Positions 27,101-35,962 of a stretch of DNA of 64,000 bases are shown here, one piece after another (position 1 is the stretch's first letter; every line of letters begins with the position of its first letter). Where the stretch lies: NCBI RefSeq assembly GCF_042652645.1, contig NZ_JBHSGU010000005.1:1-64000 (forward strand), written 5' to 3'. A program made the translations under genes and the position numbers. This stretch comes from Glaciecola siphonariae. Its GTDB lineage: Bacteria > Pseudomonadota > Gammaproteobacteria > Enterobacterales > Alteromonadaceae. Below the pieces are notes generated by a model that was not told the origin of the DNA, did no database searches, and saw only the letters and a list, made by a program, of their open reading frames with translations.

Positions 27101-28564
27101 ATGCAAATAAATGATGACTTGCGTTTACACACACGACAGCATAACTTAAGTGCTCTACGAGGCCTAAGTGCACTCTCTTGGTACGCTTACAAGTGGCTCG
27201 CAATAGCGGTGGTGAGTTCATTTCTCGTAAGCATCAGCGCATGCACTAAACCAAATATTAATGAGGCTGAGCAAAGCGCTGAACATGCAGCGCCAACAGA
27301 GGCAATTACTCGTGATACGACGGTTGAAAACGCACAAAAGGTGGAGTTTTATGAAACGGTGATGAATGCAGCCCCTTTTTTGCCCGCTAATAAAAACTCA
27401 CGCGCGCTAGGTTGCGATATGCTTGTTAATGCCCAAGAAAGTAAGCACACATACGTGAGCTCAGAAAAAGCCGATTATGCCAACTATGGCTGGGAAGAGC
27501 GCATTGCCCACCAAGGTGACTACTTTCATGCAAGTAAGGCCGATGGACGTATTTTGCTAATTGATTTTGCAAACGCAAACAATAACTTAGCTTATCGATA
27601 TTTAAGCAATGATAATACGCACAAACAAGTATACGAGCCGTGGAGCTCATCAAAAATCTTCGCCTTTACCGGCGCCATTGCACAGCTTCGTAAGCAAGGA
27701 TTAGGCGCACAAGCAAAAGTTGGCGACACCTACGTTGCTGATATGATCACCGGTATTAACAGCTATGATAACTTTGGTACGGCGAGCGGAGAATCTAATG
27801 CGCTTGCAACGTTTTTTGCCAATATCGCAGGCCGCAAGTACCTAAGCGGTCTGTTTTACGACGACTGGTTAAAACTATCTGCTGAGAACATTTACTTTAA
27901 AGGCGCATATGGCCCTGATGCATTTGTTCCGAGCACTTATACTTGGCAGATGCTTGATGGTACTAATGACTCTGAGCAAGCGCCGCTTCAGGCAGTGATC
28001 TCGCCTTTTCTTAATGCGGCTGACGACCCAGCATATCTCCCTTATCGCTGTGATGCCTGCGGTTTAACCGGCAACAAACCAATGACAACATTAGCACAAG
28101 CCGAATGGCTTAAACGCTTGGCGGCCCATACGCGAGACCCAGCAACAGCGCACCCAAATTTGCGCCTCGAAGACATCGAAACGCTGTTTTATGGCAGCGG
28201 CAATTCTCTCGGTAATGAGCAATTTGCCGGCATGACCTTGGGCATATCATTGATGCTTCAACAGGCAATAGTAAACGCCATTGCCGGTAAAGATGTTGCC
28301 GACCCAAAAGCAATGTTAGATGAGCTCACAAAAGGTGAATGGCGGATATTTCAAAAGATAGGCTGGGGCCCGTCTGAAACGCGCTCTACTACCGAAAACG
28401 TTGTGCTTGCTCATGTTTGTTTGCCGCATTTTCAAGGCGGAAGAGAATTTACCGTTGCCGCACAAGTAGCGGTGCCTGAGGCAAAAGAAGAACACCTTGC
28501 ATTGGCAGGTATGAAGATGCAGACACTATTGCAAAAAAGTTTGAGTCAGTATTTTCATGATTAA
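27101..28564 (+). CDS. lipoprotein with beta-lactamase-like serine hydrolase features
   Basis: 487 residues. The lipobox VSISAC gives lipidated Cys48, preceded by an unusually long N-terminus (about 30 residues before the hydrophobic segment), so the true start could be downstream. Possible serine-hydrolase motifs are Ser182-xx-Lys185 (SSSK), ESN near 231-233 in the place of SDN, a TTLAQAEWLKRL helix near 330, and Lys419-Ile-Gly (KIGWG) in the place of KTG, followed by a beta strand. I did not recognise a named family. It opens the peptidoglycan locus and probably acts on stem peptides in the periplasm. It ends 14 bp before the epimerase gene. Confidence 0.6.
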   Translation: MQINDDLRLHTRQHNLSALRGLSALSWYAYKWLAIAVVSSFLVSISACTKPNINEAEQSAEHAAPTEAITRDTTVENAQKVEFYETVMNAAPFLPANKNSRALGCDMLVNAQESKHTYVSSEKADYANYGWEERIAHQGDYFHASKADGRILLIDFANANNNLAYRYLSNDNTHKQVYEPWSSSKIFAFTGAIAQLRKQGLGAQAKVGDTYVADMITGINSYDNFGTASGESNALATFFANIAGRKYLSGLFYDDWLKLSAENIYFKGAYGPDAFVPSTYTWQMLDGTNDSEQAPLQAVISPFLNAADDPAYLPYRCDACGLTGNKPMTTLAQAEWLKRLAAHTRDPATAHPNLRLEDIETLFYGSGNSLGNEQFAGMTLGISLMLQQAIVNAIAGKDVADPKAMLDELTKGEWRIFQKIGWGPSETRSTTENVVLAHVCLPHFQGGREFTVAAQVAVPEAKEEHLALAGMKMQTLLQKSLSQYFHD

Positions 28565-28578
28565 GGTGCACGTTTGAT

Positions 28579-29889
28579 ATGCTGATCAAGTCGATAGAGC
28601 TTTTTTCGCTCAAAGTCCCTTTGCATACACCGTTTAAAACAGCGGTTCGTGAGGTCAGTCATATTCACGATATTGTTGTGGTGCTTACAAGTGAAGACGG
28701 CCAGCTTGGCTATGGCTCTGCGCCATCGACGCCGCAAATAACTGGCGATGACCATGAGAGTATTGCGAAGGCCATCAACGAGGTGCTGTCGCCCTTATTG
28801 TTAAACCAATCCATTACCTACATAAGCTCACTTCTTCGGCAGGTTCATCAGGCTAAAGATGCCGGAAGCAATGCAAAAGCGGCCGTAGATATTGCCCTTT
28901 TTGACCTCTATGCCAAATATTGCGATGCACCGCTTTACAAAATACTCGCTGATGAAGCATTTTTTGGCACGGGTGTTGACCAATATAAGCAAAACAAGCA
29001 AGGCAAAAGCGCCCAAAACGCAGCTAGTGACCACTTGGCAAGCTCAACTTATCCTGTTTTGGAAACCGACTACACCATTAGCGTAAACGATACCGAGCAA
29101 ATGTGCGAAGACATTGCTAAAGCAATTGCCCGCGGCTATCGGTGTTTAAAAATCAAAATTGGCAGTCAGCCTGCCGAAGATGTTAAACGCCTGCGCGCCA
29201 TTTACGAATATGTTGAAAGTCTCAATGCCGAAGCGCGCACAAACGCTGAGGCTAATTTACACCTTAATGATTGCGCCAGAGCAATTACACTGCGTCTAGA
29301 TGTAAACCAAGGATGGGATTGTCAAACCACTATCGATATTATGGGCGAACTTGAAGCAAACAATATCCACTTTGAACTCGTTGAACAACCCGTAAAAGCA
29401 AACGACACGCAAGGCCTCATCAAAATAAAACAATCGATTAAAACACCCGTTATGGCAGACGAGAGTGCATTCGATTTAGCTCAGGTTAAAAGCTTGATTA
29501 AGGCGAACGCCGTAGACATTATCAACATAAAATTAATGAAAGCGGGTGGTCTGTTGCCGGCCATTGAAATTGCGCGTTACTGCAAAAACCACCAAGTGCC
29601 CTGTATGATTGGCTGTATGTTAGAGGGGAGTATTGGCGTTGCGGCAGCCGCTCACTTGGGCTTTGCATTTTCAGATACAATAAAATTTGTAGACTTAGAC
29701 GGGCCCACTCTCGGCCAGTATGACCCAATAGCGCAAAGCAGCATGAGCCAAACAACGGTGTTTGACGATGCTGTCATTACACTTAATCAAAGCGCGGGCT
29801 TGGGCATTAATATTCAAGGCAATTGCACTGGACTTACGCGGTGGCCTTTATCATCATCGAGTAAACTAGCACAGGAAACAAGCAACTGA
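28579..29889 (+). CDS. dipeptide epimerase (L-Ala-D/L-Glu epimerase type)
   Basis: 436 residues, enolase superfamily. The catalytic set is visible: Lys191 and Lys193 (LKIKIG), metal ligands Asp241 (LRLDVNQGWD), Glu269 (VEQP) and Asp294 (MADES), and the second-face Lys318 (NIKLMKAGG). The DES/KxK layout matches the L-Ala-D/L-Glu epimerases that convert the murein dipeptide so that peptidases can finish it. Two insertions (about 128-158 and 212-238) make it longer than the roughly 320-350 residues usual for the family. It overlaps alr by 1 bp. Confidence 0.88.
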   Translation: MLIKSIELFSLKVPLHTPFKTAVREVSHIHDIVVVLTSEDGQLGYGSAPSTPQITGDDHESIAKAINEVLSPLLLNQSITYISSLLRQVHQAKDAGSNAKAAVDIALFDLYAKYCDAPLYKILADEAFFGTGVDQYKQNKQGKSAQNAASDHLASSTYPVLETDYTISVNDTEQMCEDIAKAIARGYRCLKIKIGSQPAEDVKRLRAIYEYVESLNAEARTNAEANLHLNDCARAITLRLDVNQGWDCQTTIDIMGELEANNIHFELVEQPVKANDTQGLIKIKQSIKTPVMADESAFDLAQVKSLIKANAVDIINIKLMKAGGLLPAIEIARYCKNHQVPCMIGCMLEGSIGVAAAAHLGFAFSDTIKFVDLDGPTLGQYDPIAQSSMSQTTVFDDAVITLNQSAGLGINIQGNCTGLTRWPLSSSSKLAQETSN

Positions 29890-31001
29890 TGCGCCAAAGC
29901 TATGCCTCAATTGATTTATCTGCACTTATGCAAAATTTGCGCTTGCTCAAAGGCGCAGCGCCCCATAGCGATTCACTTGCGGTAGTTAAAGCAGATGCTT
30001 ACGGTAACGGCGCGGTAGAAATCGCTAAACACATAGCGCCTGAGGTAAACATGTTGGCAGTTGCCATGCTCGACGAGGCTATACCGCTTCGTGAGGCAGG
30101 CATTAACCTTCCCATTTTAGTCCTGCAAGGGCCTCATCAAGCGTCAGAACTTAGCGCCACTGATGCTTACAACCTTCATTGGATGATTCACAATAAGCAT
30201 CAGCTTGAATGGCTCGAGCAGCATCAGGCTTCAAAGCAGAATGCTATCGACAATCTGGGCGCTCGCCTTTGGCTTAAATTTGATACCGGCATGCATCGCT
30301 TAGGATTTGATATTGATGATTTTGATACGGTGCTACATAACCATCGCCATTTAACAAACTCCTCTACGGTGATTGCGACCCATTTAGCCTGCGCCGACGA
30401 ACAAGACCGAACTCACACCGACCAGCAAATTTCTCGCTTTTTACAAGGTGTGAAAAACGCAGGCATGCGCCTGTCTGTTGCAAACTCTGCCGGGGCCCTT
30501 GCACATGCTAGCGCCCAACAAGATATCAATCGGATTGGAATTGCGCTTTATGGCAGCTCGCCTTTTGACACATCGCACAGTACCTTTGGCGTGAACGACA
30601 GTATTGGACTCAAGGCTGTCATGACCCTTACTGCAAAAATTATAGGTCTGCGCACCATCCCCAAAGGCGATACCGTTGGCTATGGAGGCACATGGACGGC
30701 GAGCAAGCCTAGCACTATAGCCACTGTGGCAATTGGCTATGCAGACGGTTACCCGCGGCATGCACCAAACGGTACACCTGCAATATGCCGAGGGCAGCGC
30801 ATTAAATTAGTGGGGCGTGTATCAATGGACATGCTCACTTTTGACGTTAGCGAGCTCGACGATGTTGCTCTCTATGACGAGGTGGAGCTATGGGGTAAAC
30901 AATTACCCATTAATGAAATTGCACGTTTTGTGGGCACCATTGGCTATGAATTAATGACGCGCATATCGGCGCGCGTTCCTAGAAGATACACAACAAAATA
31001 A
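29889..31001 (+). CDS. alr: alanine racemase
   Basis: 370 residues, fold type III PLP enzyme. PLP lysine Lys34 in AVVKADAYGNG; the other catalytic signatures IALYGSSPF, AIGYADGYPR and RVSMDML are present. In this locus the likely role is catabolic: turning D-Ala released from stem peptides into L-Ala. Its start overlaps the epimerase stop (TGATG), so the two are translationally coupled. No signal peptide, so cytoplasmic. Confidence 0.95.
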   Translation: MRQSYASIDLSALMQNLRLLKGAAPHSDSLAVVKADAYGNGAVEIAKHIAPEVNMLAVAMLDEAIPLREAGINLPILVLQGPHQASELSATDAYNLHWMIHNKHQLEWLEQHQASKQNAIDNLGARLWLKFDTGMHRLGFDIDDFDTVLHNHRHLTNSSTVIATHLACADEQDRTHTDQQISRFLQGVKNAGMRLSVANSAGALAHASAQQDINRIGIALYGSSPFDTSHSTFGVNDSIGLKAVMTLTAKIIGLRTIPKGDTVGYGGTWTASKPSTIATVAIGYADGYPRHAPNGTPAICRGQRIKLVGRVSMDMLTFDVSELDDVALYDEVELWGKQLPINEIARFVGTIGYELMTRISARVPRRYTTK

Positions 31002-31072
31002 GCTGGTAGCAGCTAAGGACATATACTCATGGATTTATTATCACGCAAGAAAATAAAAGGTGGTGGCAGTCA

Positions 31073-32671
31073 ATGATTGACCAGTTCTCACTTCTCGACT
31101 GGTCGTTATTTGCCGGCTACGGGCTCATATTGCTGGTAAGCGGTTATATGTTTAATCGCAAAGCACAAAACACTCAAGACTATTTTTTAGGGGGCAATAC
31201 CATGCCCATTTGGGTGGTTGGTATCTCGGTACTAGCCACTTCGCAATCTGCCGCTACCTTTTTAGGCGGTCCTGATCAGGGCTATCGAGGCGATTTGTCT
31301 TATTTAGCTACCAACATAGCAGGCTTTTTGGCGGCGCTGTTTGTGGCGATGTTTTTACTGCCGCGGTTTTATGCCTTAAAAGTATATACCGTGTATGAAT
31401 TGCTCGAGCAGCGCTTTGGTAAAAATGCGAAATACCAAGCCGGACTCATTTACCTTAGCGGCAGATTATTTGCCAGCGGTGCACGCCTTTACATGGCGGC
31501 TATCGCGGTAGCGATGATTTTATTTGGAGACATACAAGCCAGCAGCGTGGTGTTTTCAATTCTTATTATTGCTGTCATTGGCTTTGCTTACACCATGTAC
31601 GGTGGTATTCGCAGCGTTATTTATTCAGACGTTATCCAGTGTTTGGTATACATAAGCGCAGCGCTATTAGTATTGTTTTACCTCTACGCCAGTATCCCGG
31701 TAGATTTTTCGAGTATCGTGAGTGCCCTGCAAACCCCCGCTCCTGGTGAGGCGTCTAAACTCACGTTTATTGACTTTTCTTTGGACTTTTCAAGCGCAGG
31801 CGTATTTGGTTTTTGGTCAATCATTACCGGCTTTGTGCTGCTAAACATTGCAGCATTTGGTCTCGACCAAGACGTAACGCAACGCATGCTTACCTGTAAA
31901 GATTCAAAAAGCGCAACCAAAGCCTTGGTCTCGTCGATTGTTATGGGTATCCCGGTTGTATTAATCTTTGTATGCATTGGCCTGCTGCTATTTATCTACT
32001 ATCAGCGCCCAGATATTATGGCGCAGGGTTCAGGCAACACCGTTGTGCCCGAATTTGAAGGGCAAACAGTCACTATTTTTATGTACTACGTACTAAACGA
32101 TTTGCCTAATGGCATCAAGGCTATCATCACCATTGGCATCGTGGCCGCAGCACTCTCCACCCTCAATTCGGGGCTTAACTCTATGTCGTCGGTGGCCATT
32201 CAAGACATTTATCGTGGGCTTATTCATAAAAACAAAGACCTGTCAGAGCAAAAACTAGTGACCGCTGGGCGAATTTGTATGGGCATAGTGGCTCTCGCAC
32301 TGTCAGGCATGGCTGCGCTGTGTTATTACTGGCAACAGTATACCGACACGCCATTGCTGGCCTTTGCTTTAAGCGTGATGGTGTTTTCTTACTCCGGCCT
32401 GCTGGGTATTTATTTCACCGCGCTGTTTACTCAGCGAGGTTCTCCTGTGTCTATATCAATGGCGCTTTTGGTAGGATTTTTAACGCCCGTATTAATGCAG
32501 CCATACATCCAAACCCTTTATTTGCCCGAGCATATGCAATTTGACCTAGGCTTTACATGGCAGTTAATGATAGGTACGGGCATTTCTTTACTCGTTTGTT
32601 TAAGCGGACGTAGCACTGTGCAAACAGCAGCTAGCAATACTGCAGCGCAAACAGAACAAGGAACTCAATAA
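31073..32671 (+). CDS. sodium:solute symporter (SSS family)
   Basis: 532 residues with about 13 membrane helices. Family blocks: DYFLGGNTMPIWVVGIS, GYAYTMYGGIRSVIYSDVIQ-like sequence near 190-205 and DQDVTQRMLTCKDSKSA. It lies 1 bp before murQ, in the position where other bacteria have the PTS carrier MurP. An SSS transporter (MurT) is known to import MurNAc in Tannerella forsythia, so MurNAc or a muropeptide is the likely substrate; this is inference from context. An AAGGTGG box precedes the ATG. Confidence 0.88.
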   Translation: MIDQFSLLDWSLFAGYGLILLVSGYMFNRKAQNTQDYFLGGNTMPIWVVGISVLATSQSAATFLGGPDQGYRGDLSYLATNIAGFLAALFVAMFLLPRFYALKVYTVYELLEQRFGKNAKYQAGLIYLSGRLFASGARLYMAAIAVAMILFGDIQASSVVFSILIIAVIGFAYTMYGGIRSVIYSDVIQCLVYISAALLVLFYLYASIPVDFSSIVSALQTPAPGEASKLTFIDFSLDFSSAGVFGFWSIITGFVLLNIAAFGLDQDVTQRMLTCKDSKSATKALVSSIVMGIPVVLIFVCIGLLLFIYYQRPDIMAQGSGNTVVPEFEGQTVTIFMYYVLNDLPNGIKAIITIGIVAAALSTLNSGLNSMSSVAIQDIYRGLIHKNKDLSEQKLVTAGRICMGIVALALSGMAALCYYWQQYTDTPLLAFALSVMVFSYSGLLGIYFTALFTQRGSPVSISMALLVGFLTPVLMQPYIQTLYLPEHMQFDLGFTWQLMIGTGISLLVCLSGRSTVQTAASNTAAQTEQGTQ

Positions 32672-32672
32672 T

Positions 32673-33602
32673 ATGCAAACCTCTTCTTCAGAGCTTATTC
32701 AACAGCTTGACACACTCGTATCAGAGGGGAGAAACCCTGACACCATGAATCTCGATACGCTATCGACTAGCGAATTGCTCGGGGTAATGAATCAAGAAGA
32801 CAGAAAGGTCGCACAAGCCGTCCAAGATGTGTTGCCCGATATCGCCCAAGCTGTAGAGCACATTGTAAATAGCCTTAAGCAGGGCGGTCGACTAATTTAC
32901 ATTGGTGCGGGTACCAGTGGCCGCTTAGGTGTGCTCGATGCAGTTGAATGCCGCCCTACGTTTAGTGTGTCAGATAATCTGGTAGTAGGGATTATCGCAG
33001 GCGGTGAACGCGCGCTAATGCACGCTGTTGAGGGCGCTGAAGACAACGCACAAGCCGGCGTTGACGATTTAAAGTCTATAGACTTGAGTGCAAAAGACAC
33101 TGTTGTGGGCATTGCAGCGTCGGGGCGCACGCCCTATGTGATTGGCGCACTGAACTACGCTAATGACCTAGGGTGCGAAAGTATCTGCCTCGTATGTAAT
33201 CCTACCTCACCTCTTTTGAGCACCGCCAAAACCGGAATTTGCGTGACGGTAGGGCCAGAATGCTTAACCGGTTCAACACGCATGAAGTCAGGCACCGCGC
33301 AAAAGCTAGTGCTTAATATGCTCAGCACTGCCGCCATGGTTAAGATGGGAAAGGTATACGAAAACTTAATGGTAGATGTGAACGCGAGTAATAAAAAGCT
33401 TGAGGCTCGGGCCATACGCATAGTCATGCAGGCAACGCAGTGTTCGTCGGCAATCGCTGAACAGGCCCTGGTTCAAGCGGGGCATCGTGCAAAGCTAGCG
33501 ATACTAATGATTTTAAGCAACACCAGCGCGCAGCAAGCAGAAAAGCTACTGGATGACAGTCAGGGCTTTTTACGCCGCGCACTAGGAGCACACTCGCCGT
33601 GA
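32673..33602 (+). CDS. murQ: N-acetylmuramic acid 6-phosphate etherase
   Basis: 309 residues with a SIS domain. Diagnostic blocks: SEGRNPDTMNLDTLST at the N-terminus, YIGAGTSGRLGVLDAVECRP (catalytic region, Glu near residue 90), and GPECLTGSTRMKSGTAQK. It cleaves the lactyl ether of MurNAc-6-P to give GlcNAc-6-P and D-lactate. No MurNAc kinase or phosphorylating carrier is encoded in this window. The stop overlaps the next start by 4 bp (GTGA). Confidence 0.97.
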   Translation: MQTSSSELIQQLDTLVSEGRNPDTMNLDTLSTSELLGVMNQEDRKVAQAVQDVLPDIAQAVEHIVNSLKQGGRLIYIGAGTSGRLGVLDAVECRPTFSVSDNLVVGIIAGGERALMHAVEGAEDNAQAGVDDLKSIDLSAKDTVVGIAASGRTPYVIGALNYANDLGCESICLVCNPTSPLLSTAKTGICVTVGPECLTGSTRMKSGTAQKLVLNMLSTAAMVKMGKVYENLMVDVNASNKKLEARAIRIVMQATQCSSAIAEQALVQAGHRAKLAILMILSNTSAQQAEKLLDDSQGFLRRALGAHSP

Positions 33603-34822
33603 TGGCACATATCAATATGCGCGTGCTTCGTAAGTGTCATGCTTTGTTGTGTTTGTTGCTTATTGCGCTGCTGCCAGCGTGTGCCCAAGCTAGCAAAACA
33701 CTCAGCCAATATCCTAATCAAGCACTGGTGTTAGGGGCCGAGCGGGTAAGTGTTTATCTGCCTTTGCTGGCCAATAAACGCGTTGGGCTGGTAGTTAACC
33801 AAACCTCTCGAGTAGGCCAGGCTCATCTGCTCGACGTATTAATTGCTAATGGCATAGATGTGAAAGTACTTTTTGCTCCTGAACACGGCGTGCGCGGCAA
33901 TATTGGTGCTGGCGAGCATGTTGAAAACTCCACCGATGCGGCTACAGGGGTGCCCATTCAGTCTATTTATGGTGATAACAAAACGCCTCCTAGCAACATT
34001 ATGCAAGCTCTCGATGTCATTGTGTTTGATATCCAAGATGTGGGCACACGCTTTTATACCTACATTAGCTCCATGCATTACATGATGCAGGCGGCTGCTA
34101 AGCATAATGTTTCATTTATTGTGCTCGACCGACCCAATCCAAATGGCCGTTTTGTAGACGGACCAATACTTGAACCACAATTTCAGTCGTTTGTAGGGAT
34201 GCACCCTATACCCGTTTTGCATGGTTTAAGCGTTGGCGAGCTTGCGCTTATGATTGTAGGCGAGCAGTGGATTGAACAAGCAGAAACGCTCGACTTACAC
34301 GTTATCAGCATGCAGGGCTATGCTAAAAGTATGCCTTATATATTGCCGGTTGCCCCTTCTCCAAATTTGCCAAACGCCAAGGCCATAGCCTTATATCCGT
34401 CGTTGTGCTTTTTTGAAGCGAGTGCAGTAAGTGTGGGCCGGGGAACCGATTTACCGTTTCAACAAATAGGACACAATATTGTCGCGTTAGGCGAGCATCG
34501 CTTCACCCCTGAGAGCCGACCGTACGCTGCGCCTAATCCAAAGTTAGAAGGACTGAATTTATTTGCGATTGATTTGCGCGACAGTAAGATTGAGGGCTTA
34601 AATTTACAGCCTCTGCTGCAAGCGCATCGTCGTTTTAATGAGCAAGGAGAAGTCTTTTTTACCTCACCGAGCTTTATGGATAAATTAGCGGGCAGTGACC
34701 AATTGCGCAAAGATATTCAAGATGGGAAAAGCGAAGATGAAATTAGAGAACGCTGGCAGGCCGGTCTTGCCGCGTACAAACAGATGCGACAGCCTTACCT
34801 GCTCTACCCTAATGATTTCTGA
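33599..34822 (+). CDS. namZ: NamZ-type exo-beta-N-acetylmuramidase (DUF1343), lipoprotein
   Basis: 407 residues; the GTG at 33599 is 10 nt after an AGGAG box, and an ATG follows at once. A type II signal ends in LLPAC, so the enzyme is probably a lipoprotein. DUF1343 blocks: VGLVVNQTSRVG, FAPEHGVRGNIGAGE, DIQDVGTRFYTYISSM, LDRPNPNGR and EASAVSVGRGTDLPFQQIG. The family (NamZ of Bacillus subtilis, GH171) releases MurNAc from the non-reducing end of glycan fragments. Its 3' end overlaps the convergent murR gene by 14 bp. Confidence 0.92.
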   Translation: MMAHINMRVLRKCHALLCLLLIALLPACAQASKTLSQYPNQALVLGAERVSVYLPLLANKRVGLVVNQTSRVGQAHLLDVLIANGIDVKVLFAPEHGVRGNIGAGEHVENSTDAATGVPIQSIYGDNKTPPSNIMQALDVIVFDIQDVGTRFYTYISSMHYMMQAAAKHNVSFIVLDRPNPNGRFVDGPILEPQFQSFVGMHPIPVLHGLSVGELALMIVGEQWIEQAETLDLHVISMQGYAKSMPYILPVAPSPNLPNAKAIALYPSLCFFEASAVSVGRGTDLPFQQIGHNIVALGEHRFTPESRPYAAPNPKLEGLNLFAIDLRDSKIEGLNLQPLLQAHRRFNEQGEVFFTSPSFMDKLAGSDQLRKDIQDGKSEDEIRERWQAGLAAYKQMRQPYLLYPNDF

Positions 34823-35657
34823 ACTGCGAGACCACATCGCGAGACTTTTCTAACAACGAGCGTCTGCTAGATGATTTTTGCATGAGAGAAATAAACAGCA
34901 TATCAATCACCAGTTCTTGAGCGGTGCGCGCCAAAATAGAAGATATTCGAGTAGCGGCCTCTTCTGCCACTGAGTAAAGCCGCACTTTGGCATGAATAGA
35001 CACCGGCGTATCACCAAATTTTGTGACCGATATCACTGGCGTATCGTTCGCTCTTGCCTCATTGACTACATTGACGACCTCGCGCGTTGCCCCCGATTCA
35101 CTTAAGGCAAATACCAAGTCTTGCTTGCCCAAAGTAGAGGCAATGGCTAGTTGTGCATGACCGTCGATTTCTGAGATTGCGGTTATACCCAGCTTTTGTA
35201 ATTTAAACGAAAAATCTTTTCCGACCAAAGCAGAACCGCCTAGTCCGGTGATCAGCACTCGGTTGGCTTTTTCTAATAAGTTTACTGCGTCTAAAAGCGC
35301 ATAGCGGTCATTGAGGTTTTTGGTTTGGTTGAGCACAGCAATTTTACTTTGCAGTAACTTAGACGACATAATTTCATAGTCGTCGTCGACTGAAATGCTG
35401 CCGTGCAACTTTTGATGATCAGTTTGCAGGTTTTTAATATCTTCGAGTATGGCGAGCTTAAGCGCAGGATACCCTTTGTATTTAAGCTTTTGCGCGAACT
35501 TTACCACCGTACTTTGGCTAACGCCCACCGTTGTTGCCAGTTTTTGCGACGATAAATCTCTTAAGGCACCAGGCGATGTTAAAAGGTAATTGGCTAGCTT
35601 TTCTTCACTTTGTGAGAGCGAGGGCAACAACGCTTTTATTTTCGAAAATGCAGCCAT
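34809..35657 (-). CDS. murR: MurR/RpiR-family transcriptional regulator
   Basis: 282 residues. N-terminal helix-turn-helix (about 1-77; LSSQKLATTVGVSQSTVVKFAQKL) followed by a SIS sugar-phosphate-binding domain (about 125-260; VLITGLGGSALVGKDFSFKL, VFALSESGATREVV). In E. coli the family member MurR represses murQP and responds to MurNAc-6-P. It is the only regulator in the locus and is divergent from the M14 peptidase gene. An AAAGGA box precedes the ATG. Confidence 0.88.
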   Translation of the reverse strand: MAAFSKIKALLPSLSQSEEKLANYLLTSPGALRDLSSQKLATTVGVSQSTVVKFAQKLKYKGYPALKLAILEDIKNLQTDHQKLHGSISVDDDYEIMSSKLLQSKIAVLNQTKNLNDRYALLDAVNLLEKANRVLITGLGGSALVGKDFSFKLQKLGITAISEIDGHAQLAIASTLGKQDLVFALSESGATREVVNVVNEARANDTPVISVTKFGDTPVSIHAKVRLYSVAEEAATRISSILARTAQELVIDMLFISLMQKSSSRRSLLEKSRDVVSQFRNH

Positions 35658-35752
35658 ACTAAGTCCTTTGCGTGATATATGCTGATGTTGGCAGTACTAG
35701 CAAGAGGTGAACAAGCGTTAAGCAAATGCGGTTTAGTCGTCAAGACTGCTGC

Positions 35753-35821
35753 GCTCATGTTTATGCTCATGCTTATGCTTTTGCTTATATAATGACGGGT
35801 TAGCACCTTGTTAGCACCTTG
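35753..35821. repeat. 12-bp and 11-bp tandem repeats in the murR upstream region
   Basis: Three 12-bp units like GCTCATGCTTAT (35753-35788) and, a few bases on, two exact 11-bp units TTAGCACCTTG (35800-35821). They lie about 100-165 bp upstream of murR. Confidence 0.85.
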
Positions 35822-35864
35822 GCTCCCGCTATACGCTTCAATAACACCCCAACATCTGAATACT

Positions 35865-35912
35865 TTATTCTTAATTGCCTATTAATAATAGAATAATTTG
35901 CATGTTCATGCA
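35865..35912. promoter_or_regulatory. cluster of dyad symmetries in the murR/M14 divergent region
   Basis: Three symmetric elements are packed here: CTATTA-A-TAATAG (35879-35891, perfect), inverted arms TTATTCT (35865-35871) and AGAATAA (35890-35896), and TGCATG-TT-CATGCA (35899-35912). The GAATAATTT at 35891-35899 is shared with the 17-bp motif at 39457-39473. This is a likely regulatory region for murR and the peptidase gene; the protein bound is inferred. Confidence 0.5.
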
Positions 35913-35962
35913 TATTTTCGATATGGTAAGGCCATCTCATCTTTATCAATGCCCCAACATTC

